A stretch of DNA of 64,000 bases from Bog-756 sp963769765 (GTDB lineage: Bacteria; Actinomycetota; Acidimicrobiia; Acidimicrobiales; RAAP-2), in assembly GCA_963769765.1 (NCBI GenBank), contig CAVYNA010000001.1:457250-521249 (forward strand). The letters are read 5' to 3'. Shown here piece by piece: positions 1-7,974 of this stretch; position 1 is the first letter of the stretch, and each line of letters begins with the position of its first letter. The translations under genes were made by a program, and so were the position numbers. The notes beneath the pieces are model-generated. The model was not told the DNA's origin and ran no database searches. It was given only the letters and a program-made list of their open reading frames with translations.

Positions 1-1156
1 TTTGGTTCATGGTCTTCCCCACGGCCACGCAATCGATCGAGTCGGTGCAGGAGACGCTGTAAAGGTAGTCGTCTCTGTGCGGGCTCGGGCTAGTGGAAAC
101 CCAAAGGTTGCCGTTCCACGACTCAACCAACGTCTGCGTGACCCCCTGACTCATGACATCACCCACCAGCACGCAACTCGTCGGGTTGACGCAGGACAAG
201 CCATCGACTTCGTAAAAGGCTCCCTGGACGGGGTCGGGGCTGGTTGCTACCGACCAGTGACTGCCATCCCACACTGCAACCAAAGTCTGGTTGCCCGAGG
301 ACCCACTTATGATTCCCGCTACGACACAGCTGCTCGGACCGGTACACGAAACGCTATCGGCTGTGTATCTGGCTAGGGAACTACCGGGACTAGGGCTTGG
401 CGCAACCGACCAGGTGTTTCCGTCCCAGGTTTCGATCAGCGTCTGGTAGGTGTCTTCGGAGAACCCCACCGCCATACAACTACCTGCATCGGAGCAGGAC
501 ACGCTGGCCAACTCACTGGATTCAGGAAGGCTGGGGCCTGCGAGGACCGACCAGGCAGTCCCATTCCACGTCTCGATGAGGGGTTGGTACCCAAGGGGAC
601 CAGTGAACATACCGACGGCCACGCAACTCATCGCACTGGTGCAGGACACGCTGTCGAGGTAGTTGCCCGGCAGACTGCCGATGCCTGGGTTGGGGCTTGG
701 TGTGATCGACCAGACACCGCCGTTCCACGACTCGATCAGCGTGAAATTTCGGCCGCTTTGGGTTCCGTAGTCACCCACCGCCACGCAGCTTCTCGGACCG
801 GTGCAAGACACGCCGTTCAGCCTTGGATAGCCCAGGCCACTGATCGGATTGGGACTGGGCACGACCGTCCAGGTAGTCCCGTCCCAAGATTCGATGATCG
901 TACCGAAGTTGCCGTTGAAGAAGCCATCCCCGACGGCTACACAGTTGCTTGAACTCGTGCATGACACGCTACGGAGGGCAGACCCCGCATTTCCGGCTGG
1001 ATTGGGACTCGGGGTGACCGACCACTCGGCAGGGGCCGCCGTGGCAGTTCGAGCCTGCTGGACCGCACTGCCAAGTGTCCCAGCAAAGAGCATCAAACCC
1101 ACGAGGATGACGACCCGACTCCTCTGGGAAAGATGGCCCGGTTGGCTTTCGCTCAT
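1..1156 (-). CDS. secreted CVAVG-repeat protein, 3' end outside window
   Basis: The frame is open from an ATG at 1156 to the window edge, about 385 codons without a stop. The N-terminus (MSESQPGHL, then a hydrophobic stretch around VVILVGLMLFAGTLGS) reads as a signal peptide, so the protein is probably exported. The rest is seven visible units of about 46-51 residues, each with a core like SCTGPRSCVAVGDY followed by a TLIESWNG-type strand and a WSVTPSPNPG-type linker. The two cysteines per unit suggest one disulfide in each. The same unit fills the N-terminal half of the protein at 22853-25105. Base composition looks less GC-rich than the neighbours by eye. Function is unknown; a beta-propeller-like surface protein is my inference. 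A second ATG at 1169 is in another frame. Confidence 0.8.
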   Translation of the reverse strand, partial: MSESQPGHLSQRSRVVILVGLMLFAGTLGSAVQQARTATAAPAEWSVTPSPNPAGNAGSALRSVSCTSSSNCVAVGDGFFNGNFGTIIESWDGTTWTVVPSPNPISGLGYPRLNGVSCTGPRSCVAVGDYGTQSGRNFTLIESWNGGVWSITPSPNPGIGSLPGNYLDSVSCTSAMSCVAVGMFTGPLGYQPLIETWNGTAWSVLAGPSLPESSELASVSCSDAGSCMAVGFSEDTYQTLIETWDGNTWSVAPSPSPGSSLARYTADSVSCTGPSSCVVAGIISGSSGNQTLVAVWDGSHWSVATSPDPVQGAFYEVDGLSCVNPTSCVLVGDVMSQGVTQTLVESWNGNLWVSTSPSPHRDDYLYSVSCTDSIDCVAVGKTMNQ

Positions 1157-1493
1157 TGTCAGACGTCATCTTCCGCCCCCCGGTGGCTGGCCCGCGCCAA
1201 CTGTCTCTGAGCGAGATCCTTTAATCTCGACTGCCGCCGCAGTCCGGCCAGAGTTCGAACTTACGCCGATGTCACCTGTGTCAATAGGGCCGACAGACCC
1301 AAGTATCGGCAATCTTCCTTGGAAAGCTCGCGGTGCCGGTTTGCACCGGGATGCGGATGGCAACGGCCGTCCCCAATGTTCGCGGCCGCCGTTGGATTCT
1401 TGGCGGTGACGGTCGAAAACCCGGCGTAGTAGCCCTGGCCCGCGATGCCAGAGACGAATGGACCCCCGGCGACCTCGCGGTTACCTGCGGCGC
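1157..1493. other. intergenic stretch, no supported gene
   Basis: No open frame here has convincing coding character. It must hold the promoter of the leftward repeat-protein gene. A short palindrome, CGAGAT-N6-ATCTCG at 1212-1229, lies about 60 nt upstream of that gene's start and could be an operator, but nothing else supports this. Confidence 0.4.
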
Positions 1494-1572
1494 CCGATGG
1501 GTACATTGCGCCTCCCCGGCAAAGCGTCGACGGTCCGGACGCGGCGGGATGGGACCCGCCAGTCTGGGGCAG

Positions 1573-1578
1573 TAGCCT
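1573..1578 (+). promoter_or_regulatory. -10 element TAGCCT (duplicated promoter)
   Basis: TAGCCT lies 10 nt before the ATG at 1589, matching TAACCT at 2879-2884 before the dehydrogenase ATG. It is probably the promoter now driving the glycosyltransferase gene. No clear -35 is seen. Confidence 0.5.
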
Positions 1579-1588
1579 CGTGCGAACG

Positions 1589-1660
1589 ATGCCGGTGGAC
1601 GAGCGTGTCGCAGTCGCACGGAGGGTCGGCGACGGGACGGCGTCCAACTGGGCAGCGTGA
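1589..1660 (+). pseudogene. 23-codon truncated copy of the dehydrogenase N-terminus
   Basis: It reads MPVDERVAVARRVGDGTASN then WAA and TGA, against MPGDELVAVARRVGEGTAST at the start of the dehydrogenase (2895). The stop at 1658-1660 is 9 nt before the GTG of the glycosyltransferase. It may now act as a short leader ORF feeding ribosomes to that gene; this is inference. Confidence 0.6.
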
Positions 1661-1669
1661 GAGGCCTGC

Positions 1670-2794
1670 GTGGAGCTGGTCACCAACGTCCAATTGACGT
1701 CGCCGACCGGCGGTCTCGAGCTGCACGTCCTGCAGGTCGGCCGCGAGCTCGCCCGCCGGGGCCATGGCGTGCACCTTCTCTACGAGACACCCGGGTCGCT
1801 GCTTCCCGAGTACCGCTCCTTCTGCGCCTCGGTTACCCGGGTGGACCACCTCGACTATCCCTTTCCGTCGGGAAGGCGGGGTCGGTTGCTGGCACAGGCG
1901 CGGCTCGCACCGGCGATCTGGGCGACGGCGAGACGCCGGCCCGACGTCATGTACGGCAACCGCGTCCTCTCGACCGGGTGGGCGGTAGCAGCAGGCCTCG
2001 TGGTGTCCGCGCCCGTCGTCTGCCACGAGCACGGCTACGTCGAGCTCGGTCCTCGGCGGATCGCCTTCCTCAATCGGCACGTCGACCGCTTCCTCATGAT
2101 CTCGCGTTTCGTCGCGGCGCCCTGGCTGGCGGACGGGCTCGATCCGGACAAGGTCGAGGTCGTCCACAACGGGGTGGATCCGGCCGAGTACCCGGTCGGC
2201 GGGCTCGAGGAGCGAGCCGACGCGCGACACGCGCTGGGCCTCCCGCCGGAGGCTTTCGTCGTGGTCTACGTCGGTCGCCTCGACGCCGAGAAGGGGGTCG
2301 ACCTGCTGCTCGAGGCGTGGCGGCTCGTCGACGGGGGACCGGAGGAGGCGCGCCTCCTCGTGGTCGGGTCGTCGGTCACCGACCACGACGGCGGCTCCCA
2401 CGTCGCGCGGCTCCACGAGCTGGCCGACGAGCGCGTGCGCTTCCTTCCGGCGCAGCGCGACGTCGTGACACCACTCCACGCGGCGGACGTCTCGGTGGTC
2501 CCGTCGGTGTGGGACGAGCCGTTCGGACGTTCGGTCATCGAGGGGCTCGCGACCGGACGACCCGTCGTCGCCACCCGGGTGGGAGGCATCCCCGAGATCC
2601 TGGTCGGACCGCTGGAACGCTTCCTCGTCGAGCGTGGGGACGTCCGCGGGCTCGCGGCGTGCCTCGACGACCTCCGTGGGTGGCGAGAGCACGAGCCGGG
2701 GCTCGCGGAGCTCTCCACAGCCCGGGTCCGAGCGGCGTTCACTCTGGAGCGCACGGTCGATCGCGTCGAGTCGGCTCTCCGGTCGGTCACCTGA
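1670..2794 (+). CDS. GT4-family glycosyltransferase
   Basis: This 374-residue protein has the GT-B layout of GT4 enzymes. The N-terminal acceptor domain opens with LTSPTGGLELHVLQVGRELA, the glycine-rich loop of the family. The C-terminal nucleotide-sugar domain shows YVGRLDAEKGVDLLLEAW and EPFGRSVIEG with GRPVVATRVGGIPEIL, the E-x7-E region that binds the donor. It should transfer a sugar from a nucleotide donor in the cytoplasm; substrate is unknown. The GTG start is chosen because it gives the normal N-terminus, with GAGAGG upstream. It is followed in the same direction by an acyl-CoA-dehydrogenase-like gene and an ATP-grasp gene, so a small specialised-metabolite or glycoconjugate pathway is possible. 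Confidence 0.9.
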   Translation: MELVTNVQLTSPTGGLELHVLQVGRELARRGHGVHLLYETPGSLLPEYRSFCASVTRVDHLDYPFPSGRRGRLLAQARLAPAIWATARRRPDVMYGNRVLSTGWAVAAGLVVSAPVVCHEHGYVELGPRRIAFLNRHVDRFLMISRFVAAPWLADGLDPDKVEVVHNGVDPAEYPVGGLEERADARHALGLPPEAFVVVYVGRLDAEKGVDLLLEAWRLVDGGPEEARLLVVGSSVTDHDGGSHVARLHELADERVRFLPAQRDVVTPLHAADVSVVPSVWDEPFGRSVIEGLATGRPVVATRVGGIPEILVGPLERFLVERGDVRGLAACLDDLRGWREHEPGLAELSTARVRAAFTLERTVDRVESALRSVT

Positions 2795-2798
2795 TGCG

Positions 2799-2965
2799 CT
2801 CGATGGACAGGTCGCGCCTCCCCGCCGGGGCGTCGACGGTGTGAACACGGCGGGCAGGGACCCGCCGGTCCGGGACAGTAACCTCGTGCGAACGATGCCG
2901 GGGGACGAGCTGGTCGCAGTCGCGCGAAGGGTCGGCGAGGGGACGGCGTCCACCTGGGCCGACGA
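2799..2965 (+). repeat. parent copy of the 1494-1660 duplication
   Basis: It spans the gap after the glycosyltransferase and the first 24 codons of the dehydrogenase. It is taken as the original because here the reading frame continues into a full gene. Confidence 0.75.
2879..2884 (+). promoter_or_regulatory. -10 element TAACCT before the dehydrogenase gene
   Basis: TAACCT is 10 nt upstream of the ATG at 2895 and is conserved in the 1573-1578 copy, which supports function. The transcript would have almost no leader. Confidence 0.55.
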
Positions 2966-4052
2966 CGTCGACGCCGCGGCGCGGTTCCCGGCGGAGACGA
3001 TGGCCGAGGTGCGCGCCACCGGGCTGCTCGGCGCCCTCGTCCCTGCCGATCGTGGCGGCGCGGGCGCCTCGATGCCGGAGTTGTCGGCCGCGGTCGCCGC
3101 GCTCGCCGAGTCCTGCGCGTCGAGCGGGCTCATTCTGGCGATGCACCAGATCCAGGTCGCCGTCCTCCTACGCCACGGCGAGACGGCCGCGCTCGCCGAG
3201 GTGGTGGAGCGAGTCGGCTCGGGCTCGCTCCTGCTCGCCAACGCCGCCAGCGAGGTCGGGCTCGAAGGTGAGCGACGGGCGAGCCATTGCGCGTTGGAAC
3301 CGACCGGCGGTGGGTTCCACCTCGACAAGCACGCGTCGACCGTCTCTTACGGAGGGCACGCCGACGGCATCCTGGTCACCGCGCGTCGGGGTCCGTCGAG
3401 CCCGGGCCACGACCAGTCCCTCGCAGTGTGCCTGCCGCCGGCTCTCGCGCTCGAGCCGACCGGGGAGTGGGACACGCTGGGCCTTCGCGGGACGTGCAGC
3501 CGGCCGTTCCACCTGACGGCCGACGTGCCGGCCGACCTGGTGATCGCGGACTACCAGCAGGCGTTCGTGCGGACGTCGCTCCCGGTCAGCGCGGTCCTGC
3601 TGAGCTCCGTCTGGCTGGGGCTCGCGGAGGCCGCCGCCCGGCGGGCGCACGAATCGGCGCGTGCACAAGCCCGTAAGGCGCGCAACGACCCGTCGGGAAC
3701 GGCACTCGCGACCGTGGGCCTTCGACTGGCGGAACTCGGCGTCGTGCTCCATCAGCTCCGCGAGGTCATCGCAGGTGGTGCAGCGCGGTACGAGCGGCTC
3801 AAGGACACACCCGAGGTGGAGACCCTCGGGTTCTCGAGCCGCATGGACTACCTGAAGCTCTCGTCCTCCACGCTGGTGCTCGACGTCGTGCGGCGCGCGA
3901 TGGCGATCTGCGGGCTCACCGGCTACAAGAACCACTCGACGACCAGCATGGCGCGCATCCTGCGTGACGCGACAGCCGCCCCGCTCATGGTCAACAACGA
4001 CCGGGCGCTGCAGGCCATGAGCCAGGCGTTGCTCATCCGCAAGGAGCTCTGA
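2895..4052 (+). CDS. acyl-CoA dehydrogenase-like flavoprotein
   Basis: The 385 residues follow the acyl-CoA dehydrogenase order: N-terminal helices (EVRATGLLGALVPADRGGAG), a beta domain around residues 120-215 and a C-terminal helical bundle ending near GYKNHSTTSMARILRDATAA. The family oxidises acyl thioesters with FAD. The usual C-terminal GTNE-type segment and a catalytic glutamate are not visible; the equivalent region reads PLMVNNDRALQAMSQ, so it may be a divergent enzyme, perhaps acting on a carrier-bound substrate. The start is fixed by the conserved MPGDELVAVARR also seen in the 5' duplication. Its TGA overlaps the ATG of the next gene by one base, so the two are translationally coupled. 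Confidence 0.8.
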   Translation: MPGDELVAVARRVGEGTASTWADDVDAAARFPAETMAEVRATGLLGALVPADRGGAGASMPELSAAVAALAESCASSGLILAMHQIQVAVLLRHGETAALAEVVERVGSGSLLLANAASEVGLEGERRASHCALEPTGGGFHLDKHASTVSYGGHADGILVTARRGPSSPGHDQSLAVCLPPALALEPTGEWDTLGLRGTCSRPFHLTADVPADLVIADYQQAFVRTSLPVSAVLLSSVWLGLAEAAARRAHESARAQARKARNDPSGTALATVGLRLAELGVVLHQLREVIAGGAARYERLKDTPEVETLGFSSRMDYLKLSSSTLVLDVVRRAMAICGLTGYKNHSTTSMARILRDATAAPLMVNNDRALQAMSQALLIRKEL

Positions 4053-5293
4053 TGCGGCCGCGAGTCGCGGTGCTCCACCACCCCGGCTCCTTCTTCCCCC
4101 TGGACCTCCACCACGAGGTGGGGGACGCCGCCGAGCTCCTCTGGGTGGTGGACGAGAAGGTGGTCGGGGACCCTGCGACCAGCCGCCTCCTCCGGCGGCT
4201 CGGCACGGTCGTGGACGTGTCGGGCCTCGATCCCGAGCAGGCGGCGAGCCGGCTGGCCGAGGAGCGCCCGGACGGCATCGTCTCCTTCGTCGACGCCCGG
4301 CTCGAGGCCGCCGCGGCGCTCGCCGCCCACCTGGGACTGCCGTACCACCTGCCCGAGGTGGCCGCCGTCCTCGTCGACAAGCGACGACAGCGCGCGGCCC
4401 TGGACCGGGCAGGCGTCCCCGGCCCGGCGTTCTGGCCGGTGTCGTCGGACCTCACGCCCGCACAGGTCGCCGAACTTGCGCGGCGGATCACGTATCCGGC
4501 GGTGCTCAAGCCCGCGGAGGGCACCGGGAGCCGGGGGATGTGCCGCCTCGAGTCGGCGGACGACCTGCCGACCCTGTTGGCACTGCACGGGCACGGTGCG
4601 GACTGCCTCGTCGAGGAGTACCTGCCCGACGACCCGTCGCTGCCGGACTGGTACGCGAGCTACCTCTCCGTCGAGTCCGTGGTGGGATCGGGGCGAGTCG
4701 TCCACGTCGCCCTCACGGGACGGTTCCCGCTGGTCGAGCCGTTCCGTGAGACCGGCAACTTCATCCCCGGCATCCTCGACCCGCGCCTCGAGTCCGATGT
4801 GCTCGCGCTGGTCGACGCCGCGATCGAGTGCTTGGGCATCACCAGCGCGGTGCTCCACACGGAGATCAAGCTCACGCCGCACGGGCTCCGGCTCGTCGAG
4901 GTCAACGGCCGGCTGGGAGGTCGCCCGCCTTACGTCCTGGCGAGCGTCTCTTCCGTCAACCTCTTCCGGGTCGCCTGCCGGGTCGCGACGGGCGCGCCGG
5001 CCGGGGTGGGGTCGATGGCCCCATGCGACGGGGTGGGGTTCTGGCTCATGCTCCAACCGCCGACCTCCGCACACCGGGTCGTCAGCGTCGACGGGCTCGA
5101 CGAGCTCTGCGGCTCCTCCGGCGTCGAGCGTGTCCACCTCAACCGGCGTCCGGGCGATGACGTCGACTGGCGGGAGGGAACGGACGGCCACGTGGTGACG
5201 GTGCGTGGTCGTGTCGCCGACCACCGGGCGCTGGAGGAGGCGATCCGCTGCATCCGCACGCGGGTCACGATCGGCTACGACGAGCCGACCTGA
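4052..5293 (+). CDS. ATP-grasp ligase
   Basis: This 413-residue protein has ATP-grasp features. The N-terminal domain includes FVDARLEAAAALAAHLGLPY. Lysine motifs follow in YPAVLKPAEGTGSRGM, the hinge is LVEEYL, and the metal-binding end is EIKLTPHGLRLVEVNGRLGG. Such enzymes join a carboxylate to an amine or thiol through an acyl phosphate, as in dipeptide ligases of the BacD type. The substrate cannot be read from sequence. The start overlaps the dehydrogenase stop (TGATG), indicating one operon. With the glycosyltransferase and dehydrogenase it looks like part of a small biosynthetic pathway. Confidence 0.85.
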   Translation: MRPRVAVLHHPGSFFPLDLHHEVGDAAELLWVVDEKVVGDPATSRLLRRLGTVVDVSGLDPEQAASRLAEERPDGIVSFVDARLEAAAALAAHLGLPYHLPEVAAVLVDKRRQRAALDRAGVPGPAFWPVSSDLTPAQVAELARRITYPAVLKPAEGTGSRGMCRLESADDLPTLLALHGHGADCLVEEYLPDDPSLPDWYASYLSVESVVGSGRVVHVALTGRFPLVEPFRETGNFIPGILDPRLESDVLALVDAAIECLGITSAVLHTEIKLTPHGLRLVEVNGRLGGRPPYVLASVSSVNLFRVACRVATGAPAGVGSMAPCDGVGFWLMLQPPTSAHRVVSVDGLDELCGSSGVERVHLNRRPGDDVDWREGTDGHVVTVRGRVADHRALEEAIRCIRTRVTIGYDEPT

Positions 5294-5409
5294 GGACCGC
5301 CGACCACGGCGGGTCCGCACGGACGTCTGCCGGTGCTGTGGCCGTGCGACGCTCGCACACCCGGTACGACGGCGCCCGAGTGGGCCACCCGGAGGAAGGG
5401 GAGACCGCC

Positions 5410-5439
5410 ATTGACGTCCGATCGGCAGAGGACCTCACC
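5410..5439 (+). repeat. 30-bp match to the start of the cupin gene
   Basis: About 26 of 30 bases match 7565-7594, the first codons of the cupin gene. In frame it reads DVRSAEDLTP against DVRSAEDITP. The AAGGGGAGACC before it also resembles the AAGGAGACG ribosome-binding region of the cupin. It looks like a remnant of a cupin paralogue. Confidence 0.5.
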
Positions 5440-5696
5440 CCGACGCCGAGAACGTCACCGCGGTCCTCGCGGCCGACGAGCGGGTACTCGAACGGCTCGC
5501 CAAAGTGCTGGTGTCGACGAACCGGCAGGACATCGCTGCCCGCCGGGTCGAGATCGAGCGAACGTGGCTGCAGTTGCTTGCCGACGCGGACCGGCGTGCT
5601 GTGTGGTCCCAGGAGGCCGCGCTCTCGTTCGACGTGGGCCAGCGGGTGCTCAGCGCGATCGCCTCAGAACTCGACGCCCTGCCCGTCGTCGCGTGA
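5415..5696 (+). pseudogene. remnant or short hypothetical gene without a clear start
   Basis: The frame from 5415 to the TGA at 5694-5696 has good high-GC codon use and reads NVTAVLAADERVLERLAK, then VEIERTWLQLLADADRRAVW, ending DALPVVA. It is helical and charged; no family recognised. The first usable start is a GTG at 5505, giving 63 residues, but coding character begins earlier, just after the cupin-like fragment at 5410-5439 in another frame. A decayed gene joined to a cupin remnant is the simplest reading. Confidence 0.4.
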
Positions 5697-5977
5697 GGTG
5701 GTGCGCGAGAACGACCGGTTGTGCCACACGGCAGACCGCGATGGATTCGATCGCGATCCCGCGGGCTCAACCCGTGTGCGAAATGAAGCGGGTCTTCTCT
5801 CGACTCGCGCACCTTTCAGCGAATCGTCAGCAGACCCGCCCGACACGGCGTCAATCAGGGAGGGCTCATGTTCGCCGCAGCCATTTCCCGGATTGCTTCC
5901 CTCTTCGATGAGTCAGTGGTTCACCACAGCGTTCTTCGATCATCCCGCCGAACTGCGCCAGGAGGCGGAGCGGGCGG

Positions 5978-6313
5978 CTACGAGGCACCAGCGAGGAGCG
6001 AAGCCACGGCGACCATGGCGGCGAAGGCGGCGATTCTTCCCAACGCCCGCTCGATTCGCCGCCATCCATCGGGTGTCTTCACGGCGAAGGCCATCAACCA
6101 CCACTGTCGCGTTGCGGTCGAACCCGCCCCGTCCACCGTCAGCACGATCGGAAGCTGACGTTGCCAGAACGCATGCTCCCGCTTGACGACCGACCTGACG
6201 ACGAGCGCGAGGAACGTGACCACGGCGGCGGCGGCGAAGCAGTAGTGGGTGATCCCGACGGAATGCATCGGGGTGACGAGGCCTGTCGAGCCGGCGATCC
6301 GGACCATGTCCAC
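5978..6313 (-). CDS. small two-helix membrane protein, unknown
   Basis: The 111 residues hold two likely membrane helices: residues about 24-44 (CFAAAAVVTFLALVVRSVV) and about 90-108 (LGRIAAFAAMVAVASLLAG). Between them is a basic soluble segment with KREHAFWQRQLP. No family is recognised. The GTG at 6313 gives MDMVRIAG; an ATG at 6307 is equally possible. The gene faces leftward next to a divergent VOC gene. The stop-to-start region on the left (5697-5977) shows no gene. Confidence 0.6.
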   Translation of the reverse strand: MDMVRIAGSTGLVTPMHSVGITHYCFAAAAVVTFLALVVRSVVKREHAFWQRQLPIVLTVDGAGSTATRQWWLMAFAVKTPDGWRRIERALGRIAAFAAMVAVASLLAGAS

Positions 6314-6451
6314 CTATCGGTACAGGAGGCCACCCGCCTTGAGCATCGGGCCGTAGGTGGATGGAAGCCGGTCACCAGAGATGCGGATCGACCGGCTCGT
6401 CTCCGCTCCGTGCCTGGTGGGTGCGACGAGGCCCCGCCGAACATCGGGAAG

Positions 6452-6457
6452 TAGCCT
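6452..6457 (+). promoter_or_regulatory. -10 element TAGCCT, leaderless start of the VOC gene
   Basis: TAGCCT is followed by 6 nt and then the ATG at 6464, the spacing expected if the transcript begins at the start codon. No Shine-Dalgarno sequence is present. Confidence 0.6.
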
Positions 6458-6463
6458 CAGGCA

Positions 6464-6823
6464 ATGGATCCTCTGTCCATCCACCACGTGTCGATCAATG
6501 TTCCCGACGTCGCCGAGGGTGTCGACTTCTACACGCGGATCCTCGGTGGCGTCGTCCGAGACGACCGACCGGATCTCGGTCTCGCGGGCGCCTGGATCGA
6601 CATGGGGGCCCAGCAGGTCCATCTGATCGAGGCACCGGTCCCGCCCAACATGGGTCAGCACTTTGCGATCCGGGTCGGCGACCTCGGGGATGTCGTGCGC
6701 GAGTTGCGCGCCAAGGGTCTGAGCGTCGGCGATCCCATGACCGTCGGTGCGAATCGCCAGACGTTCATCAACGATCCGGCGGGCAACGTCGTCGAGCTCC
6801 ATCAGGTCGCCGGCGCCGCCTGA
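6464..6823 (+). CDS. VOC (glyoxalase/bleomycin-resistance) family protein
   Basis: This 119-residue single-domain protein starts IHHVSINVPDVAEGVDFYTR, the standard first strand and helix of the vicinal oxygen chelate fold. It ends with FINDPAGNVVELHQ, the usual C-terminal metal-ligand strand (Glu). Candidate metal ligands are His near the N-terminus, His in MGQHFAIRV and Glu in VVELHQ. Members act as dioxygenases, isomerases or binding proteins, usually as dimers. No substrate can be inferred from the neighbours. Confidence 0.88.
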   Translation: MDPLSIHHVSINVPDVAEGVDFYTRILGGVVRDDRPDLGLAGAWIDMGAQQVHLIEAPVPPNMGQHFAIRVGDLGDVVRELRAKGLSVGDPMTVGANRQTFINDPAGNVVELHQVAGAA

Positions 6824-6955
6824 CGTTCGTGTTCGCGCTCGGTCTCCCCAGTCGGACTCCCCGGGTCAGGGTCGCCCCGAGCTTGGGTCCACCCCGGGTC
6901 GGGGTCCGCCACGGGATACGGTCACCCCACTGCGCAGACCATGCGGGCCCGCAGC

Positions 6956-7432
6956 TCAGCCCGTGGCCGGTCGGGCCATGACGTCGACGTCTCGGAGGAG
7001 TGCCTTGGTGAGCGGGCCCATCTCGTCGAACGGCAATCGTTCGGGTGGCCACCACTTGGCTTCAGAGGTCTCGTCACCGTCCGGCCGGGGCGACCCCTCG
7101 AGCACGGTGGCCTCGAAGACGGTGACGACGTACGCGGTCTGGTCCCCTCCCGGATAAGTCACGCGATACTCGGGACCACCGAGGACCGCCCGGATCGGTC
7201 CGAGCCGCAGGACGACCCCGGCCTCCTCCTCGGCCTCTCGGAGTGCTGCCTGTTCGGGTGATTCGTCCGGTTCGATCGCACCGCCGACGGTCATCCACAG
7301 CCCGGTGTCGATCGACCGGACGAGCAGGATGCGACCCTGGTCGTCGTACGGCAGTACGGCCACTGACGGAAGGAGGAGCAGTTCGTGCCCCACAACCTCG
7401 CGCAGCCGACGGACGAACGGGGAGATGGGCAC
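6956..7432 (-). CDS. NUDIX hydrolase
   Basis: The 158-residue protein carries a complete Nudix box, GAIEPDESPEQAALREAEEE then AGV, matching G-x5-E-x7-REUxEExGU. The glutamates bind the divalent metals. The fold begins at LPSVAVLPYDDQGRILLVRS, typical of ADP-ribose, nucleotide or (di)NTP pyrophosphatases; the exact substrate is open. It is transcribed away from the cupin gene, with 129 bp between them. Confidence 0.92.
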   Translation of the reverse strand: MPISPFVRRLREVVGHELLLLPSVAVLPYDDQGRILLVRSIDTGLWMTVGGAIEPDESPEQAALREAEEEAGVVLRLGPIRAVLGGPEYRVTYPGGDQTAYVVTVFEATVLEGSPRPDGDETSEAKWWPPERLPFDEMGPLTKALLRDVDVMARPATG

Positions 7433-7548
7433 CAGATGAGGCTAGCGAGAGCCGAAGCTCCCGAGCCCCGGCCGCCGGTGCTCCGGACTCGTCGTTACAG
7501 TGGCGCGGCGAAGGTCGCCCAGCGAACCGGGCCGGGCTCGGACGACAA

Positions 7549-7554
7549 GGAGAC
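7549..7554 (+). promoter_or_regulatory. strong Shine-Dalgarno AAGGAG for the cupin gene
   Basis: AAGGAG lies 7 nt before the ATG at 7562 and decides that start. It contrasts with the leaderless genes elsewhere in the window. Confidence 0.6.
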
Positions 7555-7561
7555 GAGTGCG

Positions 7562-7939
7562 ATGGACGTGCGGTCGGCAGAGGACATCACGCCGGTGGTC
7601 GAGCACAACGGGACGACACCTGTCTGGTGGCTCGTCCCGCCCCAGGAGCTGCGTTCCGCGACCGAGGGTGGATTCCTCGAGCTGGTGAGCGAGTGGGAGA
7701 TCGCACCGGGCGGGGCGGTGGAGGAACACTCGCATCCGACGCACGAGTTCTATTACATCCTCGCCGGCAAGGGCATCATGCAGATCGCTGACGAGAAGCG
7801 GCCGGTGAAGACCGGCGACCTCGTGTACACGCCGCCGGACACGACGCACAGCATCTGGCCCGACGAGCCCGACGTCCCACTCCGTGGACTCGCGTTCGCG
7901 GTCGGCACGCCCGGGCAGGGGGCGGTCGACTACAGCTGA
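7562..7939 (+). CDS. small cupin-domain protein
   Basis: This 125-residue single cupin has motif 1 EEHSHPTHEFYYILAGKG (metal ligands His, His, Glu) and motif 2 around GDLVYTPPDTTHSIWPDEP (fourth ligand His). The family covers isomerases, dioxygenases and sugar- or polyketide-modifying enzymes; no specific role is visible. The first ten residues, DVRSAEDITP, recur as a fragment at 5410-5439. Confidence 0.9.
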   Translation: MDVRSAEDITPVVEHNGTTPVWWLVPPQELRSATEGGFLELVSEWEIAPGGAVEEHSHPTHEFYYILAGKGIMQIADEKRPVKTGDLVYTPPDTTHSIWPDEPDVPLRGLAFAVGTPGQGAVDYS

Positions 7940-7946
7940 CCTCCGG

Positions 7947-7974
7947 CGCACCGCCTCAGGTGGCCGGCGGCGGT
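7947..7974. terminator. hairpin between convergent genes
   Basis: CGCACCGCC and GGCGGTGCG form a perfect 9-bp stem with a 10-nt loop just after the cupin stop and over the end of the leftward membrane protein gene. There is no T-run, so a bidirectional terminator is likely but unproven. Confidence 0.5.

Larger units (their letters stand above)
1494..1660 (+). repeat. diverged copy of 2799-2965 (promoter plus 5' end of the dehydrogenase gene)
   Basis: About four in five bases match 2799-2965 by eye. Shared landmarks are GCGCCTCCCCG, GCGTCGACGGT, GGGACCCGCC, CAGTANCCTCGTGCGAACG followed by ATG, and GTCGCAGTCGC. The copy stops being alignable just before the glycosyltransferase start at 1670. 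It therefore places a second copy of the dehydrogenase promoter and first codons in front of the first gene of the cluster. Confidence 0.8.

Noticed and set aside
1481..3328. A 615-codon leftward open frame
   Set aside because: It runs antisense to the glycosyltransferase and dehydrogenase genes, is Arg/Asp/Pro-rich and matches no fold; such frames are common shadows in GC-rich DNA.
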